A stretch of DNA of 64,000 nt, taken from Arthrobacter cheniae (GTDB lineage: Bacteria; Actinomycetota; Actinomycetes; Actinomycetales; Micrococcaceae). Shown piece after piece: positions 62,868 to 64,000 of this stretch (within the stretch, counting starts at the first letter, position 1; the number at the start of each line of letters is the position of its first letter). The translations under genes and the position numbers were made by a program. The stretch covers positions 37,221-101,220 of the forward strand of contig NZ_QZVT01000008.1 of the NCBI RefSeq assembly GCF_003602275.1. Reading direction: 5' to 3'. The notes under the pieces were generated by a model. That model saw nothing but the letters and a program-made list of their open reading frames with translations, had not been told where the DNA came from and searched no databases.

Positions 62868-62880
62868 AGCTAAGCAGGCT
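62868..62880 (+). promoter_or_regulatory. TAAGC-type element, copy 1, second PRC-barrel gene
   Basis: GCTAAGCAGGCTT, 120 bp upstream of the gene at 63001; first of two copies 24 bp apart. Confidence 0.4.
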
Positions 62881-62891
62881 TTTCATCGAGT

Positions 62892-62905
62892 ACTAAGTGT
62901 GCTTA
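62892..62905 (+). promoter_or_regulatory. TAAG-type element, copy 2, second PRC-barrel gene
   Basis: CTAAGTGTGCTTAC, 95 bp upstream of the gene at 63001, matching the distance seen for the LEA-like operon (94 bp) and the paralogue at 26060 (104 bp). Confidence 0.55.
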
Positions 62906-63000
62906 CTCTAGAGGTCGGTGGTTCGTCAGGGACTCCGGTCCCTGCGGAACCTCAACCGAGAATTCCAAACCCCCGTGAGATCACTCAGAAGGAGAAGGAA

Positions 63001-63921
63001 ATGATTACCCAGAACCACATCGATACCCTGCTCGGCAACGGCGGCAACGTGGTTGGAGCCGATGGAGAGAAGATCGGGTCGATCGGCCAGGTCTACCTCG
63101 ATGATCAGACGGGCGAGCCCAGCTGGGTCACCGCGAAGACTGGCCTGTTCGGTACATCGGAATCTTTCGTTCCGCTTCAGGGCGCCGACGTCGAAGGACA
63201 CGACGTCCGCGTGCCCTACAGCAAGCACCAGGTGAAGGACGCACCCCGCGTCGAGTCCGACGGCAACCTGAGCCCGGAGGAAGAGGATCGCCTCTACCGC
63301 CACTACGAGATCGGCGGCGGCACCAGCGGCTACTCCGACACGACGACGACCAGCGGTACCAGCGGCTACTCCGACACGACGACGAGCGGCACCGTCGGCC
63401 AGGGTGATCGCGATGTCGACATCGACACGACGTCGGGCCGTCACTCCGGCCGCACCGACACGGACGCGAGCACCCGCTCGAACACGACCGACACGCGTGG
63501 CACGGTCGGTCACGACACCTCCGGTCCCACCACCGATGAGGCGATGACACGCTCGGAAGAGCAGCTCCGCGTCGGCACGGAACGCCGCGAAGTCGGCAGC
63601 GCCCGCCTGCGCAAGTACGTCGTCACCGAGAACGTCACGCAGACCGTCCCCGTCAGCCGCGAGGAGGTCCGCGTAGAGCGCGAGCCCATCACGGACGCCA
63701 ACCGCGACAATGCCTACGATGGTCCCGCCATCAGCGAGGAGGAGCACGAGGTGACCCTCCACGCGGAGCGCCCGGTCGTCGACAAGGAAGCCGTTCCGGT
63801 CGAGCGCGTGCGTCTCGACAAGGAGACCGTGACGAGCAACGAAACGGTCAGTGGCGAAGTCCGCAAGGAAGAGATTGAAGTCGAAGGCGCGGATGACACT
63901 CGCCGGGGCAATAACCTCTAG
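63001..63921 (+). CDS. PRC-barrel and DUF2382 stress protein
   Basis: 306 aa. The PRC-barrel (about 1-85: VVGADGEKIGSIGQVYLDDQ, PSWVTAKTGLFGTSESF), Ser/Thr/Gly/Asp-rich repeats in the linker (SGYSDTTT motifs, about 105-170) and DUF2382 (about 185-300: MTRSEEQLRVGTE, RLRKYVVTENV, VPVERVRLDKETV) match the gene at 26060; the terminal domains are far more similar than the linker. AAGGAG lies before the ATG. Confidence 0.88.
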   Translation: MITQNHIDTLLGNGGNVVGADGEKIGSIGQVYLDDQTGEPSWVTAKTGLFGTSESFVPLQGADVEGHDVRVPYSKHQVKDAPRVESDGNLSPEEEDRLYRHYEIGGGTSGYSDTTTTSGTSGYSDTTTSGTVGQGDRDVDIDTTSGRHSGRTDTDASTRSNTTDTRGTVGHDTSGPTTDEAMTRSEEQLRVGTERREVGSARLRKYVVTENVTQTVPVSREEVRVEREPITDANRDNAYDGPAISEEEHEVTLHAERPVVDKEAVPVERVRLDKETVTSNETVSGEVRKEEIEVEGADDTRRGNNL

Positions 63922-63935
63922 CAGATACATGTGAC

Positions 63936-63972
63936 ACAGGAGGGCCCGGGGCATGGCCCCGGGCCCTCCTGT
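63936..63972 (+). terminator. Perfect 17-bp hairpin terminator
   Basis: ACAGGAGGGCCCGGGGC pairs with GCCCCGGGCCCTCCTGT without mismatch around a 3-nt loop, 14 bp after the stop of the PRC-barrel gene. No T tract follows, as in other terminators here. Confidence 0.8.
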
Positions 63973-64000
63973 CGTCGATCCGCCCTGCCGGCACCACCGC

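Overview
The window is high-GC DNA with the gene content of a soil or plant-associated actinobacterium, most likely Arthrobacter or a close relative in the Micrococcaceae. This rests on Lsr2, many GAF/PAS-ANTAR regulators, actinobacterial families (Holin-X, DUF3618, DUF4383, DUF3105, DUF4031, DUF2382), a CsoR-CopZ-CopA module and frequent GTG starts. The genus is inferred from content only. No rRNA, tRNA, CRISPR array or intact mobile element was seen; the only mobile trace is a serine-recombinase remnant near 25.7 kb.

Layout. 0-7 kb: mixed housekeeping genes (release factor 3, a TPM-domain lipoprotein, a D-threonine aldolase-like enzyme, a GAF-ANTAR regulator). 6.4-10.9 kb: copper and metal block, with DUF3105 and DUF305 membrane proteins divergent from csoR-copZ-copA; a CsoR-type operator lies between them. 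10.9-17.5 kb: potassium channel, SRPBCC protein, EamA exporter with a divergent CGNR-type regulator, AAA ATPase and two small membrane proteins. 17.6-25.5 kb: complete kdpFABCDE operon on the minus strand, headed by an extra 31-residue membrane microprotein and preceded by a direct repeat that may be the KdpE site. 26-31 kb: PRC-barrel/DUF2382 protein, manganese catalase with a 33-residue tandem repeat tail, secreted M14 carboxypeptidase, lipoprotein. 31-36 kb: methionine aminopeptidase with a divergent XRE regulator, MATE exporter, HtrA-like protease, peroxiredoxin.

36-44 kb is a signalling region: a GAF-ANTAR regulator, a metallophosphoesterase, a probable blue-light LOV-GGDEF-EAL protein with a possible zinc-binding tail, and divergent from it a PAS-ANTAR / GAF-ANTAR / 91-residue protein / PAS-ANTAR series. 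44-53.4 kb holds enzymes, an ECF sigma factor with a SnoaL-like tail, Lsr2, a BNR-repeat protein with a MoaD-like partner, and an ammonium transporter. 53.5-56.5 kb: GNAT acetyltransferase and 5-oxoprolinase genes (pxpA and a pxpB-pxpC fusion).

56.5-64 kb is a stress-type block: CDGSH protein, heme-oxygenase-like diiron protein, DUF4383 protein, second manganese catalase, LEA-like / Holin-X / DUF3618 operon, isochorismatase family enzyme, second PRC-barrel/DUF2382 protein. The most notable cross-window observation is a recurring palindrome of the form TAAG-YNNG-CTTA, found 50-120 bp upstream of these genes and of the PRC-barrel gene at 26 kb and the SRPBCC gene at 12.9 kb. It suggests one unknown regulator controlling a dispersed oxidative/desiccation-stress regulon.
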